The notes: generated from the letters alone by a model not told the origin. DNA of 64,000 nucleotides from Paroedura picta (GCF_049243985.1 NC_135372.1:101025318-101089317); one strand, 5' to 3'; counted from the stretch's first letter, positions 1 to 10,570 are shown. Made by a program: numbers and translations.

Positions 1-199
1 GTGCGATATCTTAGAGTGCTTTTAACGCTCAATATTTTTCAAATCTGGATTGGGAAACCAAGCTCCGTGGTAGAGAACCTCTGATAGGCCACACCTGGTC
101 ATGTGACAAGCTTGCCTTAAAGGAGAAGCCCCTAATTTCTCTCAACTTCTGACTTTCCTGTTTCAATGGGGAGGGGGGAAGAGGAAGACCTGAGTTCAA

Positions 200-775
200 A
201 GCGATCTGAATTCAACAGGATTGACAATGGAATAAAGAAAGTAAGTGCAGACTCTGCCCAGGTGTGTGCAGTTCTGGAGGCCTCACTTCAAGAAGGACGT
301 AGATAAAATTGAAAGGGTACAGAGGAGAGCAACGAGGATGATCTGGGGCCAAGGGACCAAGCCCTATGAAGATAGGTTGAGGGACTTGGGAATGTTCAGC
401 CTGGAGAAAAGGAGGTTGAGAGGGGACATGATAGCCCTCTTTAAGTATTTGAAAGGTTGTCATTTGGAGGAGGGCAGGATGCTGTTCCCATTGGCTGCAG
501 AGGAAAGGACATGCAGTAATGGGTTTAAACTACAAGTACAAGGATATAGGCTAAATATCAGGAAAAAAAATTTCACAGTCAGAGTAGTTCAGCAGTTGAA
601 TAGGCTGCCTAAAGAGGTGGTGAGCTACCCCTCACTGGCAGTCTTCAAGCAAAGGTTTTCTTGGATGCTTTAGGATGCTTAGGGCTGATCCTGCGTTGAG
701 CAGGGGGTTGGACTAGATGGCCTGTATGGCCCCTTCCAACTCTAGGAATCTATGATTCTATGATTCTATGATACC
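200..775 (+). mobile_element. CR1 LINE, 5'-truncated 3' end
   Basis: A reading frame at 245-673 encodes the C-terminal part of a CR1-type reverse transcriptase ORF2. It carries the familiar blocks around IERVQRRATRMIW, LGMFSLEKRRLRGDMIAL and NRLPKEVV followed by FKQRF. After the stop comes the usual CR1 3' UTR wording (GGTTGGACTAGATGGCC, CCTTCCAACTCTA) and a tail of three ATTCTATG-type octamers ending near 773. The 5' boundary is only approximate because CR1 copies are normally truncated. This is a dead LINE fragment, not a host gene. The next element starts immediately after its tail. Confidence 0.88.
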
Positions 776-780
776 TTTGG

Positions 781-1619
781 TAAATGCTACTAATTCAACG
801 TTCTGCATGACGTCGCACACAATCTGCAACATTCCTGCAACCCTCCCGCAATAAGCGCTTCATTGTAGCACTTTTCAGGAAATCAGGAAAAGTGGATTCC
901 CCCTGAGAAAACTGCTACACTTCTGTGCACAAGCTGCAACACATCAGCGAAAGGCATGTGCGTTCTCAATGTAGCGGAAGAAAGAATGTCCCTCCCCTGC
1001 TCTTGCCGCCGAACTTCCGGCAAAGCGATCGCCAATTTTTTTTCCCTTTGACGGGGAAAACCATGACCGAGCGGGGCTTCTCAGAGGCTTCGGCTAAAGT
1101 CCCTCCACAGAACTGATTAAAAGTTAAACAAAGCTCCCTACTGCAAGTGTCTTTAAAGTTCCCAAGCACAATACAGCCCCTTGTTTGACACTGCCCATAA
1201 TTTCGGCCACAAATCTCACCCATGGGGGGGGGGGATTTTTTTTTTTTTACTTGAGGAGCCTGTAAACAATTAAGGACCAGCTCCAACGCCTGTGGGAAAG
1301 GTCTTTCTGATACACTGAAGGAACGAATATGAGTTGCTACGGGTGTTTTCGGTTTTTTTAAAAAAGAGTTCTTAAAGGGAAACACGAACACAACAGTTAA
1401 TTGGCTGTTAAGGGGCAGGAAGAAGCATGGAAAAATATCGCCTCACCTATTGCGATTTCGGCGAGACCCAAAACTTGTGCGTTACGAGAACAGCGCTAGT
1501 GGCAGAGCCTTTTTTCGCTAGAAATGGCTGTGTGCATTACCGCGATCGGCCGCTTTTGCCTGCAGCACTTTTCATTAGCACACAGATTTAGCCACATTGC
1601 CCTTTGTGCGGAAAGCCCC
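781..1619 (+). mobile_element. TIR DNA element, copy A (same family as 12989-13890)
   Basis: This stretch aligns along its length, in the same orientation, with the complete copy at 12989-13890. Shared blocks include GCTACTAATT, ACGTCG followed by CAATCTGCAAC, AAGCGCTTC, AACTTCCGGC with AAGCGATCGCCA, the G-run/T-run block, and the T-run before TTCTTAAAGGGA. It ends in GTGCGGAAAGCCCC then TA, matching the 3' terminus of the other copy. About 40 bp of the 5' end is missing where the CR1 tail abuts. It is non-coding and non-autonomous. The family name is not recognised. Confidence 0.7.
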
Positions 1620-2639
1620 TAGCTATCACTTTGGTCTGAATGACTAAACAAAGTTGACTGACTATCACCCAACTGGGGCCAACAGCTGGGAGATCAGCTA
1701 CCAGGCTAGACTCTCAGGCCCATTGTAGATTGGGTTTGTTCAGGAGCTTGAGATATAAGGAGGCTCACTTTGGTGTGCTGCAGCTAGCTTTGCCAATCTC
1801 CAGGTGCAGCATGGAAATCTCCCAGAATTATAACTGAACTCAGTGATCAGTTTCCCTTCTCTGGAGGGTGGCTTCTTTGTTATTATACTGCACTGAGGTC
1901 CCTCACTTCGAAAATATACAGAACTTTCCCAATCTAGAGTCAGCAACCCCACTCCAAGGCAAGTTTGATGGCTGAACACAATAGTGGCAACTGCCCTTGT
2001 TGGACTATAACTTGGAGGTCAGGGTGAGAAACTACTGCCAGACAAGTAAACTTGGGTATCAAAGCTATTGGGATGGGATCCAACAGACCATTTCCACAGA
2101 TGAAAAGATGTCTACACGTAGAGCATATTTTTTCCCTGTCATCCTCTTGCTGAAGCTCAAAATGCTCTTAGCTAGCTCCAGTTAACCCAGGAACCTGCAT
2201 TCATACATTGTGTGTACCCAGAGTTTGTTTTAAACTGGAATTCCTTTGCTGTATTCTATTATAACAAGCTGTTTTTGTCACAATGTTGGTTTTGTATCAG
2301 TTTAAAGCAATGTCTGATGAAACTTGAGTCTTGAATACAGAAATGGGCTGTGTAAACAGTGTTCAAGACTGCCCTTGTTTTTCTAACTGGGTGATAGGTG
2401 ATATTATGCCAGCCGCCAGAGGTGTGTCTTCAAGCCATCCACACTCTGTTTTGTTGTGATAACATTCTCGAATACATGTGTTGCTAGAAAACCAGGGCTT
2501 AAAAAAAAAACAGTGTGGATCATTCTCATTATGCAGCCTTAAGTGACAAAACAATAATTAAAATAAAAACCAATACAAATATTAATGTAATTTTTAAAAT
2601 ATTGCTGAATGTTTAATAGGTATGGATTATTATGTATTG
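1620..2639. other. Intergenic DNA, nothing recognised
   Basis: I see no conserved reading frame, RNA gene or familiar repeat here. The short open frames lack splice context and recognisable domains. Confidence 0.5.
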
Positions 2640-2925
2640 CAGCAGGGATTTCCAACCAGGGGTCCGGGAACAAACGGATCTGGGAGGGGGTGAAGCCTGC
2701 ATGCTCAGACCTGCTTTCAACTGTGTCCTGTCTTTTCCCCACCCACATTGTCCTCCTCGAGTCTGCCTGAACATCGGTGGTGACACATTTCTGGTAACAT
2801 GTAACTCTGGGGGGGGGGGGTGTTGTAGGGAGGCGTGGCCAGCTGATATCACTTCTGGGGCTTCTCAAAGCCTGAAAAATTATTTCAGGGGCTCTTCCAT
2901 GGACAAAAGGTTGAAAAAGTTTGTT
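2640..2925 (+). mobile_element. hAT-like non-autonomous DNA element (diverged)
   Basis: The left end reads CAGGGATTTCCAACCAGGGG and the right end reads CCATGGACAAAAGGTTGAAAA. This is the usual layout of small hAT copies whose ends read CAG..GTTTCCAACC and GGTTGGAAAC..CTG. A G-run and a GC-rich body lie between. I could not find an 8-bp target duplication, so the right boundary is approximate. Confidence 0.45.
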
Positions 2926-3134
2926 CTCTATCACCCAGTATGTTGTCACTGTTAAGGAAAATTAAGAGGACTTAATATTAATAATTCAGTATGTGTTGAG
3001 TGTCAGGGCTGAACAGTCTACTGCCCTTTTAGAGTAATGGGAACAGGAAATAGTATAATATTGTACATATCCTTGTTATAATCTTCTCTAAAGAGGTTGA
3101 AAATCTACATAACCTGGAAGAGGGTTCTGTAGTA

Positions 3135-3508
3135 CAGTGGTCCGCAAGCCCTGGTCTGGGGACTGGTACCGGTCCGTGGATCAGTCGATACCGGGCTGCG
3201 GCTCCTCCTCGTCCTCCTCTTCTGGTGCTGCCTCAGGGGCTGCCCTGCCACTCTGCCGCCAGCTCACCTTTGGTGCTCTCCAGTGGCCACAATGGCTGGG
3301 GCTCCTCCTTGGCGTGGCACTGTGCAGCTGCTGCTGCTGGCAACGCCCCCCAGCGGGCGGTGGGAAGTCAGGGGCACCGGTGGGAAAACAAGTGGCTCAG
3401 GCAGCAGCGGCGATGCCGTCCCTTGGCAAAAGACTACCCCGCCCCCAGCCTCAGTAAAATTGTCAAGCATTGACCGGTCCCTAGTGATAAAAAGGTTGGG
3501 GACCACTG
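3135..3508 (+). mobile_element. 374-bp non-autonomous hAT element with perfect 8-bp TSD
   Basis: The element begins CAGTGGTCCGCAAGCC and ends AAAGGTTGGGGACCACTG, giving hAT-type terminal inverted repeats. It is flanked by an exact 8-bp duplication CTGTAGTA at 3127-3134 and 3509-3516. Its last ~35 bp (CGGTCCCTAG, ATAAAAAGGTTGGGGACC) closely match the end of the element at 40362-40735, which is also exactly 374 bp, so both belong to one family. The body holds a run of TCC triplets and GC-rich sequence that opens spurious frames on both strands. It inserted just upstream of the head of the 5S-SINE that follows. Confidence 0.85.
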
Positions 3509-3516
3509 CTGTAGTA

Positions 3517-3712
3517 CAGCCCAGGTTAGCCCAATCTCAAAAACTAAGCAAGGTTGGCCATGGTGAGTATTTGAATGGGAGAGTACCTAGGAAGTCTAGG
3601 GTCACTATGCATTGCCAGGCAATGGCAAAACACCTCTGAATGTCTCTTGCCTTGAAACCCCTGTAGATCCATGGATCACCTGTGACTTGATGATAAAGGA
3701 GAAAATAAAGTT
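3517..3712 (+). repeat. 5S-rRNA-derived SINE
   Basis: The head carries the internal 5S-rRNA promoter wording (AAACTAAGCAAGGTTGGCC, GAGTATTTGAATGGGAGA). The body then reads AGGCAATGGCAAAACACCTC and TCTCTTGCCTTGAAA, and the tail has a Bov-B/RTE-like CACCTGTGACTTGATG. This is the layout of the 5S-headed SINE common in lizards and snakes. It is moderately diverged and non-coding. Confidence 0.8.
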
Positions 3713-5308
3713 AATAGTGTTCATGTGGACAGAACAATGTGGCAGAACAATGTGGCAGGTAGGGTTGTGTGTGTTAACCTTTGTCTGTATCCAACAGTGT
3801 GGGAAGAATAGTTGCCTATTTGTATTCAGAAGGCTGAGGTCTTTGTGGCTGATGACATTTTATTATAAACACTGTGAACCATCTTTTGAAAGACATTTAA
3901 GTCTATTTCATAGTTGCCTGGTTACACATTTTAGTACAGAATCCTTACACTTCCACATCCCTTTACCCTACCTCCTGTATGTGAGTTTTTGATTACTAAA
4001 ATATTTTCACAACCTGCAGCAATGCAAACAGAAACTAGCCAAAACACCTGTCTGTTCTTGGCAAGCAGGGAAAGAGCTAGATAGCCATTTCCCCAATCAT
4101 GAATTTCATCTGGCCCAATGAAATAAACCTCCATGGTTTGTATCTGTGTGAATCATAAGATTTCATATAAGGTGGGCCTAGTCCTTCTCTAAAGCTAATT
4201 CTGCAGTACAACTGGCTTGGCTCTGCTCAAGACAACTGTGACACCCAAGTCAAGGCCCAAGGACAGCAGAAATGGGTGACATGCACATGTGCCTGGCTGT
4301 AAACAGCAGTGAAAGTGGACACAAACAGACAGATACCAGCAGAATATTCTGGTGCTCTGGAAAAAACCTTCATGGAAATTCACTGCTAGGTTGAGAATCC
4401 CAGCAAAACATGACAGATGTTTTCAAAACATGTCAGCCACTTTTATCACTGGGTGCAAGGGTCCACTGATTAATGTTAACTTTTATGGGGTTATAAAAAA
4501 GGGTTTTGTAAACACTTTAGAAACAGCTACTTGGTTTCTTGTTTCTTTCCCCCTGTTTTGCTTTATCGTAAAATAGAATTTCACAATCCACTCTAAGTGT
4601 GGAGTACAGGATGGGTTATCAGTAATGAGGATTTAATCATCAATGTTAGGTCCAGAAGCCACGCATTTCCCTTCTACCATTCCCTCTTGTTTGGGTGCCA
4701 CTATTTCTTCCTAGCCTTCCTGGACAACTGAGGTTGATGACTTTGTTGAAGAAATGTGCTGAGCTACAAATTAAGAGAGAACCTATCTCAGTCAGGTGAG
4801 TACAGTATTATTTCCCCTCATGTTACAGAAAGAAGAAAAACTTATAAAGACTAGAGAAACATTAACAGAAAGCTCAAGATGCACCAGAGTATTTACACCT
4901 ATGAACAGACTTCCAGAATATCATCCACATTAAAAAGCATTCAAGATAGACAAAGCCAGTATTGCTTTGGGTGATCCCAATAGTCTAGTAACACAATAAT
5001 GGAAAGAGAACTATCATTAGGGTGATTCCATGCTAGAAACTGAAACTTGAACCAGGAAGAGCTGGAATCGTTCTGTAAGCAATGAAGGTACAAGTCTAGC
5101 CTCTCACTGACCATTTCTGATGAGCTCTGGCGACCTGTCTAGAAATCAAGGCATGACAAATGGATGACTCAGGCAGTCAAAGGATACAACAATATCAACA
5201 GTTGCATGCAATACCTGCTCCAGGCTCCTTCACTGCCCTCATGACCTTTCTTATTAGTTGTCTGTAAATCAAAAGAGCAACTCTGCCAGAGGTCAATGGA
5301 GGTGCAAA
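3713..5308. other. Intergenic DNA, nothing recognised
   Basis: No conserved frame, RNA gene or named repeat could be supported in this stretch. Confidence 0.5.
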
Positions 5309-5672
5309 TCTTAACCCCTGCCCATGGCGCCGCTGGTGCCGTGGACTAAATAAAGCCGTAAGGGCTTGGGGGGAGGAGTTAGGGCGGGCTCTGTTCGGGA
5401 TGAGGAAGGGTGCCGATTGGCCCCTTCCTCCGGACAGACCATCGGCGGGGCCTCTCCGATTGCCGCCCCGCCGCCAAGGGAGCAATTGCGAGCCACGCAC
5501 AGCGCAGCTCGCAGTTGCTCCCTTGCTGGCGGCCTGACGCGGCGAGAGGCGCAAAGCGCCTCCGACGTGTCAGGCCGCCATGTCCCGCGTGCCAGCGGCC
5601 TGCCGACTTGCCGGCCGCGAGAACATGATCTAGCGCCCACTGTATTGTTAGTACAACGGGCTTGATTACTAG
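5309..5672 (+). mobile_element. Helitron-like element with GC-rich body
   Basis: The 3' end has a hairpin-capable segment beginning GCCCACTG and closing ACAACGGGC, then 11 nt ending TACTAG, followed by a T. A hairpin placed about 11 nt before a terminal CTRR, inserted before T, is the Helitron signature. The body is GC- and CpG-rich (about 5330-5630) and contains GCCGATTGGCCCC, a phrase shared with the neighbouring minus-strand element. The 5' end is a guess. No helicase coding is present, so the element is non-autonomous. Confidence 0.5.
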
Positions 5673-5884
5673 TAAATAAATAAATGAAATAAGTGTGCTA
5701 TCAAGACCTGTTATCTGTGGCTTTAAAAAATATTTTAAAATCAAACATCTGTCTGGTCTTTCTACAATACAGTGCATTTACATATGCCAAAATTAAAATG
5801 ATGAGCTGGAACAGCAGCTTGACCACAAAGATGGAAACCATATCATAGGACTATTGAAACTTAGCACCTATTAATTTGGTGTCT

Positions 5885-5952
5885 CTCTTTGTGTACACAT
5901 GCACACATATATATAGATACACACTCACTCACACACATACATATATTATATG
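5885..5952. repeat. Simple repeat, CA/TA-rich
   Basis: Alternating purine-pyrimidine tracts (CACACA, TATATA, CACTCACTCACACACA) form a degenerate microsatellite immediately before the next mobile-element end. Confidence 0.8.
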
Positions 5953-6960
5953 CTAGTAGAAAGGCCCATTTTTAAAATGGGCTAGGGGCCAGGGCCTGCC
6001 TTTCCCTAGCAGCCTGGAGGGTGGGGGGGGGAGGGTGGAGAATAAATGGAGGGGATTCCCCGTCCTACCTCAGTGGCTTAGAAGAGCATCATGGGCACCG
6101 TGGAGGTCATGCAGGTAGCCTCACCTGCCCTGGCCTGGCAGCCAGGAGGGCAGGAAGAGCTGGCTTCCCCAGCACCCACTGACAGCGAGGAGGTGAGGAA
6201 GTTTGGGGCTTTCTCTGCGGAGCATGTTAGGTGGACCTTCCTCTGGCAGCTAGGAGGCCGGGGAGAGGAGGGTGAACATGCAACATGGGTAGAGGGGATT
6301 ACCTGCCCTGACTGGCAACCAGGAAGAGCAGCGTGGTAGTGGTAGAGCATATTCCTGGCCATTCCCAAGCTTCCCCAGGAACCAGAAGAGTAGCAGGACT
6401 AGTGCACATCCAGAAGCATGCACAGCTGGACTTCCCAGCATCTTCTTGTAGCCTGGAGGCAAGGAAGAGTGGGACAGCTGCCATGATGCATGCAAAGTAG
6501 TTCTTCTCGACCTTCCTCTGGAAGCCAGAAGGCCAGGGAGAGGGAAGGTGACTGAAACCTGCAGGCGGAGGGAAGTCCTAGCCTTTACCTGGCAGCCAGG
6601 TAGAGAAGTGTGGTGGTGGTGGTAATGGTGTGTGCAGTCATCCCCAGGCTTCCCTGGTGGCCAAGTTGGCATGGAGGGGGTGGACAGCTGGCCAGAGCTG
6701 GGCACTAACCTCCTGCCAGCTTCTCCTCCTCCTCCTCCTCTGGAGGGGGCAGGGAAGAACCTCTGATTGGCCCTTACTGTGAGACAGTCATCGCAATGAG
6801 ACCAAATCAGAGGTCCTGTATTCTTGCTTCTGACAATGTCCCAGGCCTCTGATTGGCCCTCAATGGGAGGGAGGGCACTTCCCCTTGAGGACCAATCTGA
6901 AGGCCATCACATTATCAGAAATACCATCACAATTTTAGTTGTTATGATCTCCCCTATTTA
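5953..6960 (-). mobile_element. Helitron-like element, minus strand, with internal tandem repeats
   Basis: Read on the minus strand, a 9-bp perfect stem (GCCCATTTT pairing with AAAATGGGC, 5964-5982) is followed by 11 nt ending TACTAG at 5953. This is the same terminal layout as the plus-strand element at 5309-5672. Both also contain the phrase ATTGGCCC (here near 6760 and 6850). The body is G-rich and repetitive. The 5' end was not located, so 6960 is approximate. It opens several spurious frames but encodes no recognisable protein. Confidence 0.45.
6233..6670. repeat. Degenerate tandem repeat, period about 278 bp
   Basis: The block from 6233 (ACCTTCCTCTGGCAGCTAGG ... CCAGGAAGAGCAGCGTGGTAG ... 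CAAGCTTCCCCAGG) is repeated from about 6511 (ACCTTCCTCTGGAAGCCAGA ... CCAGGTAGAGAAGTGTGGTGG ... CAGGCTTCCCTGG). Shorter variants of CTGGCAGCCAGGAGG also recur throughout 6010-6600. The array lies inside the Helitron-like element. Confidence 0.6.
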
Positions 6961-8290
6961 AACAGGTGTATGGGAGTCCCAAAAAAGTGGATTTAGGCAT
7001 CTAATGACCTCTCATTAATAATTCCAAAAATAAAGAGGCTCTAGAATGAACCCGTATGCAGCCTTTACTTCCATCCACTTTCCATGTGTATGGAAACCAT
7101 CCTCCTGGTTTGATCCAATTTGTTGTCTCTAAATTCAGATACCTTTGTAAATAATGAGGTGAGGGTATTTCACCCTAACTAGGACTCTAAACCACATTTT
7201 AACCTTCATTTAGAGTCTCTGTCATGAGGAGGAGGGAACGACAAATTCCAATTTGTTAAGGCATCCATCACAACAAATTATTCTCAGATCTAAATCAGGA
7301 ATCTTTCATATGTGACTCTGCTTATCTGGGGAAATAAGTCAGTGTGAATATAAACCCGGATTGGGCTCATCACCAACATCATTTGGCGTGGGGATCTGTT
7401 CACAGTTTCTGCATCTTTATTTGAGTGTTATGTGTACAGCCTACACATACACACTGTATAGGCATACTGCTATTGCTAAGCAAGCAGGACCCTTGGAAAG
7501 TGAGTGTTCCTGTTGGGCATATACTCCCCCCCCCAACACTCATGCAGTTGCTGTGTGTTTTCAGGCTGTTTTTAGAACTTTTTAGACTTTCAAAGGTCTA
7601 AGCACAGCATTGCTGATCCTGCCTCTATGCACAGAATTGTATGAAAAGGAATTATGTAGTGCCTTGTAAGAGTTCTGTTCTGAACAACATCTGTTCACTG
7701 GGCAGGTAAAGAACACAGGGCTCGATTTAGCCCATGATGTTTTTTTTTTTTAATCAAACAGAACAAAGAGTCCAAATGAATTGCCAGAGCATAGAAATGC
7801 AGCTGATCAGTGTAATCCAGGGAGCACAGAGTAAAGATCATGGAATACAAGTGATTCATTATTAAATGTAACTAGAAAGTAAGGCATGCCCTGGCAAAAC
7901 CGGTTATGCGGATTTCCTCTTAAAGAGAGAGCTCCTGACAGCTCATCCTTCCAAGAAATATCTAAAAACTTGTAACACATTCTCATTAACACACCCAATA
8001 GTTCTCATGGCCATCAATTCACTGGGTGGCCTTCGGCAGAGTAATGTCTTGCAACTTCAGCCCGTATCCCACATCTGGGATATGGAAGTAATGCATTGGG
8101 TCCTACATATTGTATCGTTCCCATAATGGATATCTCCTCACGGGCCTGTAGAAGACTATTGTTAATGGCTGGAGGTCCTCCAGGGATGGGGTGGGGGCAT
8201 AATGGTAAGGAAATTGGCAGTATTCATAGGCTTCTCTCTTGCATAGGCTGATTGGGGAATGTAACATGAAAGTGAAAAAGATTTCTGCCA
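6961..8290. other. Intergenic DNA, nothing recognised
   Basis: Apart from short homopolymer runs (C-run near 7531, T-run near 7740) I see no gene or classifiable repeat. Confidence 0.5.
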
Positions 8291-8293
8291 GTT

Positions 8294-8333
8294 TATATAT
8301 TATATTATATTATATTATTTATATTATATTATG
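8294..8333. repeat. (TATTA)n microsatellite
   Basis: Tandem TATTA/TTATA units run through this 40-bp stretch with one interruption. Confidence 0.9.
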
Positions 8334-8509
8334 GAGTGAAAAATGTTGGCTGGATCCAGTTTGCTACCCTGAGTTCCTTGCAGGAAGGGTGGGATAAAAA
8401 GCATAACATAATTTCTATTTTTTTCCACGTTTGCATGCAAAAGGAAAAAAAGGGTCATTGTGGGAAGACTTCACATGAATCCAACACAGAGAGGATGGGG
8501 CAAATATCC

Positions 8510-8534
8510 ATTATCAGCTTCTTGAGGATTGATA
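8510..8534 (+). repeat. 25-bp direct repeat, first copy
   Basis: This 25-bp block, starting ATTATCAGCTTCTTGAGG, recurs without a mismatch at 9576-9600. Confidence 0.85.
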
Positions 8535-8639
8535 TCATAAGGACCCTGGAAGTAAAGGCACTTTCTAGATCACTTTCACCTTTTTTGGTGCCCTCAGAAG
8601 ATGAAAGAGAAGAATGGCAGCTGCCCATGATGACTAAAG

Positions 8640-8816
8640 AGAGCCTTCATATTCAGCGGCTGTAACCTCTGCATCCTGGTGCGAGGAGGCAGCAAGGGCG
8701 CTTGATTCTGTTTGTTGGCCCTCCAGGGTTAGTGCTTTGCCTCTGGGCAAGAGAGAATGCTGGACTAGACGGACAACTGGTCTGATCTGGCAGGTCTCTT
8801 CTTATGTTCTTATGAT
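8640..8816 (+). mobile_element. CR1-type LINE 3' UTR and tail
   Basis: The stretch reads TTGTTGGCCCTCCAGGG, then GAATGCTGGACTAGACGG, ACTGGTCTGATCTGGCAG and finally CTTCTTATGTTCTTATGA. This is the usual end of a vertebrate CR1 copy with a TTCTTATG octamer tail. Only the 3' UTR remains. Confidence 0.75.
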
Positions 8817-9133
8817 CAAAGCCTTTTCTTGTTCCTGCAATATCCTTTCTCAGCAGCTGTCAGAAGTAAAAGAATATTCATACAGGGAAAATTCTCAGAT
8901 CTACAAAGGAAGTCAATAATCAAAGAAGGAATATGAAAAACCACTTTAAACAAAACCACCTTGAAAGCCAGAGTTTTACTTCTCTGCCACATTTTTCTTA
9001 ATTCTTTTTTTCTTTGTTTTGGCTAATAAAGATTACCACATGAGATTCTTAGAAATATATTTCTCCTGTGGGTTTGGAGAAAAATGAATCAAGTACAAAA
9101 TGCAGATTGGGTATGATGTCGGGTGGATATTTT

Positions 9134-9194
9134 CTTTAGCACCAAAGGCTCAACAGGAAAAAATGTTTTTCCTCTTAATTTGCATTTTAGGGGT
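9134..9194 (+). repeat. 61-bp direct repeat, left copy
   Basis: This block (starts CTTTAGCACCAAAGG, ends GCATTTTAGGGGT) recurs at 9513-9573 with two mismatches in 61 bp. Between the copies lies a 318-bp segment whose left edge (TATTTATTTATTTAAC, then GATACCACCCT) looks like the antisense 3' tail of an L2/CR1-type LINE. Confidence 0.85.
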
Positions 9195-9512
9195 CTATTT
9201 ATTTATTTAACTTAGATACCACCCTACCCAGCAAGCCGTTGTTAAAACATGTCATCAGTTGTTAAAACATTTCATTAATATACAATTATACAATTATAAA
9301 ATCTGAATAATTTTTTAAAATTTAAATTGAATGGCAGTTTGATTTGTCATCTAATATCAACAGAATAGCATCACTGGCAATCTCAGTATGCCTCCTGTTC
9401 TTCTGGAACTAGAGTGTGCTTGGAGCATCTTTTTGATTGGGAGGGCCTGGTAGATTTCGTGATCATGATTAATACATATCACATATCATTTGGAAGCAAT
9501 ACATATCACATC
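9195..9512 (-). mobile_element. Probable L2/CR1-like LINE 3' end between long direct repeats
   Basis: On the minus strand the segment ends in AGGGTGGTATCTAAG and a (TAAA)n-like tail, as L2/CR1 3' ends in reptiles do. The rest is AT-rich and unclassified. It is bounded by the 61-bp repeats described at 9134-9194 and 9513-9573. A 14-bp phrase AATACATATCACAT occurs twice near its right edge (9471-9484 and 9498-9511). Confidence 0.4.
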
Positions 9513-9600
9513 CTTTAGCACCAAAGGCCCAACAGGAAAAAATATTTTTCCTCTTAATTTGCATTTTAGGGGTTTATTATCAGCTTCTTGAGGATTGATA
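9513..9600 (+). repeat. Right copy of 61-bp repeat fused to second copy of 25-bp repeat
   Basis: Positions 9513-9573 repeat 9134-9194 and 9576-9600 repeat 8510-8534, all in direct orientation. Two separate upstream sequences are therefore abutted here within two bases of each other. Confidence 0.8.
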
Positions 9601-9869
9601 CTCAATGTACTTTGAGATAGTTGAAATTTCCCCTCCACTCAAACAAATGCCTTGTGACAATCTAAAGGCAGAAATAATAGACTTCTTAAAATGGGAGTGT
9701 CAAGTGAGGCTCCTTAATGTTTGCATATACAATATTACAAGTGGGAGATCACACTATTTCCTCTTTGCTTTCCCCAGTAGTCCCCATATTGTACTCCTTT
9801 TCCCTGTTTCCTTCCTTCCCACCCTTCAACCTACCCTTTTTCTGCCCCAATCTTCAGCTATATTTGTTA

Positions 9870-10085
9870 TTTATTTACTTCATTTATATCTCACTTTCTC
9901 CCCAATGGTGACTCAATGCAGCTTGCATTGTTCTTGTGTCCTCCATTTTATCTTCACAACTCTGTGAGGTAGGTTAGAGTGAGAATGCAAAACTGGTGCA
10001 AGATCACCCAGTGAGCTTTGATAGCAGAGTAGGGTTTGAACTGGGACTCCCAGATCCTAGTCTTAAACTCTAACCACAACATCAG
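9870..10085 (-). repeat. tRNA-derived SINE (MIR-like layout), minus strand
   Basis: On the minus strand it begins with a tRNA-like head (GTGGTTAGAGTT...GGAGTCCCAGTTCAAACC). It continues with GGGTGATCTTGCACCAG, then CTCACAGAGTTGTGAAGATAAAATGGAGG, and ends in the L2-type tail GGAGAAAGTGAGATATAAATG. Related copies lie at 16388-16619, 22045-22255 and 61840-62160. Confidence 0.65.
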
Positions 10086-10389
10086 AGTGCCTTTAGAGAT
10101 GGCTACTGTTTAACAATAGTTGGGTTGCTAGGTTCCTCTTGGCAACTGGCAGGGGGAGGGGGACTTACCTGGAGAAAAAGAGAGGCCAAGGCCATCATGT
10201 GATGACAACAGTTCTGGTGCAACACCAGTGACAAGGCTTCGGCCTTTCTCTTTCTCCATTAAGTCCCCCTTGTATGCCAAGCTGATCAGTGGCTGGAGGG
10301 TAGGGCCTGTTGACAGGGCACCCCTAAGTCCACCAGGGAAGGTCCATCAAGAAGAATTGCCAGGTTCCCCCTGGGCCACCAGTGGGGGT

Positions 10390-10570
10390 CGGGTTGTCAG
10401 ATCCAGCATGGAAAATACCTGAAGCCTGAGGAGGACAGGTACCTGAATGGGGTAAAATACCAGAGTCCAACCTCCAAAACATCCATTTTCTCCAGGGGAA
10501 CTGATCTCTGGAGTCTGGAGATGAGTTGTAATTCCAGGGGTACCCGAGTCTTGTCCCTACTGGCAATCCT
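10390..10570 (+). repeat. Interspersed repeat of the 'gttgccaactcc...ctggag' type
   Basis: This copy contains CCATTTTCTCCAGGGGAACTG, ATCTCTGG and GTCTGGAGATGAGTTGTAATTCCAG, which recur in diverged form at 10725-10925 and 14338-14540. A partial copy lies at 53725-53830. The family is non-coding and widespread in squamate sequence. I cannot give its class. Confidence 0.6.

Noticed and set aside
3517-3600. 5S rRNA-like promoter wording taken as a 5S rRNA gene
   Set aside because: Only part of 5S rRNA is present and it is fused to a SINE body; the same arrangement recurs at 27085 and 53839.
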